Positions 13,735-14,060 of a DNA stretch of 14,060 bases are shown here, in pieces. Position numbers and translations under genes: made by a program. The stretch comes from DATBDM01 sp036269915. Its GTDB lineage: Bacteria; Actinomycetota; Thermoleophilia; Solirubrobacterales; Solirubrobacteraceae. The stretch lies in contig DATBDM010000238.1 in the NCBI GenBank assembly GCA_036269915.1, positions 1 through 14,060 of the forward strand. The letters are read 5' to 3'. The number at the start of each line of letters is the position of its first letter. The first letter of the stretch is position 1. The notes under the pieces were generated by a model. The model did not search any database and was not told where the DNA came from. It worked only from the letters and a program-made list of their open reading frames with translations.

Positions 13735-14060
13735 TCAGTGGTCGAGGTGGTGGGTGGGAGAGGTGCCGCGGAGATGGCGGGCCGTGTTGACCAGCCCGAC
13801 GTGGCTGAAGGCCTGCGGGGTGTTGCCGACCTGCCGGCCGCCGGCTACGTCGTACTCCTCGCTGAGCAGGCCGAGGTCGTTGCGCAGGTCCAGCAGCCGC
13901 TCGAACACCTCTTCGGCCTCGGCCGTCCGTCCGATTCCGGTGAGCGCGTCGGCCAGCCAGAAGGTGCAGGCGAGGAAGGCGCTCTCGTTGCCCGGCAACC
14001 CGTCGACGCCACCGTCGGCATCGGGCCGGTACCGCAGCAGGAAACCGTCCTGATCCAGCT
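13735..14060 (-). CDS. Glycoside hydrolase family 15 protein (glucoamylase/trehalase-like), C-terminal part
   Basis: Only the last 107 codons are in the window; the gene continues past 14060. The readable end has FLLRYRPDADGGVDGLPGNE, then AFLACTFWLADALTGIGR, a helical segment RLLDLRNDLGLLSEEYD and GNTPQAFSHVGLVNTARHL before TGA at 13735. This is the typical ending of bacterial GH15 (alpha/alpha)6-barrel enzymes. The glutamate in SEEYD corresponds to the catalytic base region. Members hydrolyse alpha-linked glucosides (starch oligomers, trehalose) to glucose. No transport signal can be judged because the N-terminus is missing. It is followed on the same strand, 26 bases on, by the TPP enzyme, so the two are probably one transcript. 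Confidence 0.88.
   Translation of the reverse strand, partial: LDQDGFLLRYRPDADGGVDGLPGNESAFLACTFWLADALTGIGRTAEAEEVFERLLDLRNDLGLLSEEYDVAGGRQVGNTPQAFSHVGLVNTARHLRGTSPTHHLDH

Noticed and set aside
12044..14053. A 669-codon plus-strand open frame opposite the TPP enzyme and GH15 genes
   Set aside because: Same kind of shadow; the minus strand carries complete TPP and GH15 motifs.

Overview
The window is a very GC-rich (about three quarters G+C by eye), almost fully coding bacterial segment. It has GTG and ATG starts, ATGA/GTGA stop-start overlaps and strong GC-driven antisense open frames. The gene content suggests a high-GC actinobacterial chromosome, possibly Thermoleophilia/Solirubrobacterales: SpoIIE-type phosphatase with PAS and GAF sensors, tandem DUF202 proteins, a GH15 glucoamylase-like enzyme, and a GMC dehydrogenase with its 'gluconate 2-dehydrogenase subunit 3' partner. 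This assignment is inference; there is no rRNA or marker gene to settle it. I see no tRNA, rRNA, insertion sequence, phage, CRISPR or origin.

Layout. (A) 46-3629, minus strand: a tightly coupled five-gene run read as fumarylacetoacetase, DUF202, DUF202, ribokinase, metallophosphoesterase. Every junction overlaps or abuts. (B) 3665-4267, plus: a divergent metallo-beta-lactamase-like protein, meeting tail to tail (shared CTAG) an NAD(P)-binding NmrA/SDR-like protein on minus (4264-4902). (C) 4945-7044, plus: a 699-residue PAS-PAS-GAF-SpoIIE phosphatase, divergent from the NmrA-like gene across a 42-base gap. (D) 7092-10870, plus: a four-gene redox cassette of short-chain dehydrogenase, four-helix membrane protein, gluconate-2-dehydrogenase-subunit-3 protein and GMC flavoprotein, translationally coupled from the second gene on. 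(E) 10860-14060, minus: an enolase-superfamily (mandelate racemase subgroup) enzyme, a PoxB-like thiamine-diphosphate enzyme and the C-terminus of a GH15 glycosidase, read GH15 to TPP enzyme to enolase-family enzyme.

How they may work together. Cassette D looks like a membrane-linked dye/quinone dehydrogenase. The GMC subunit carries a C-x5-C-x3-C motif like the one that holds the [3Fe-4S] cluster in bacterial FAD glucose dehydrogenases. Its small partner subunit is next door, but no cytochrome subunit and no Tat signal are present. The four-helix membrane protein is the candidate replacement for the electron-accepting anchor. Operon E converges on D and carries a sugar-releasing hydrolase, a likely sugar-acid dehydratase or racemase and a 2-keto-acid-type TPP enzyme. 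A joint sugar-oxidation route is therefore plausible but unproven. Operon A combines the last step of tyrosine/homogentisate breakdown with sugar phosphorylation and membrane proteins of unknown role. No stretch over 300 bases lacks a gene; the longest gaps are about 45 bases.
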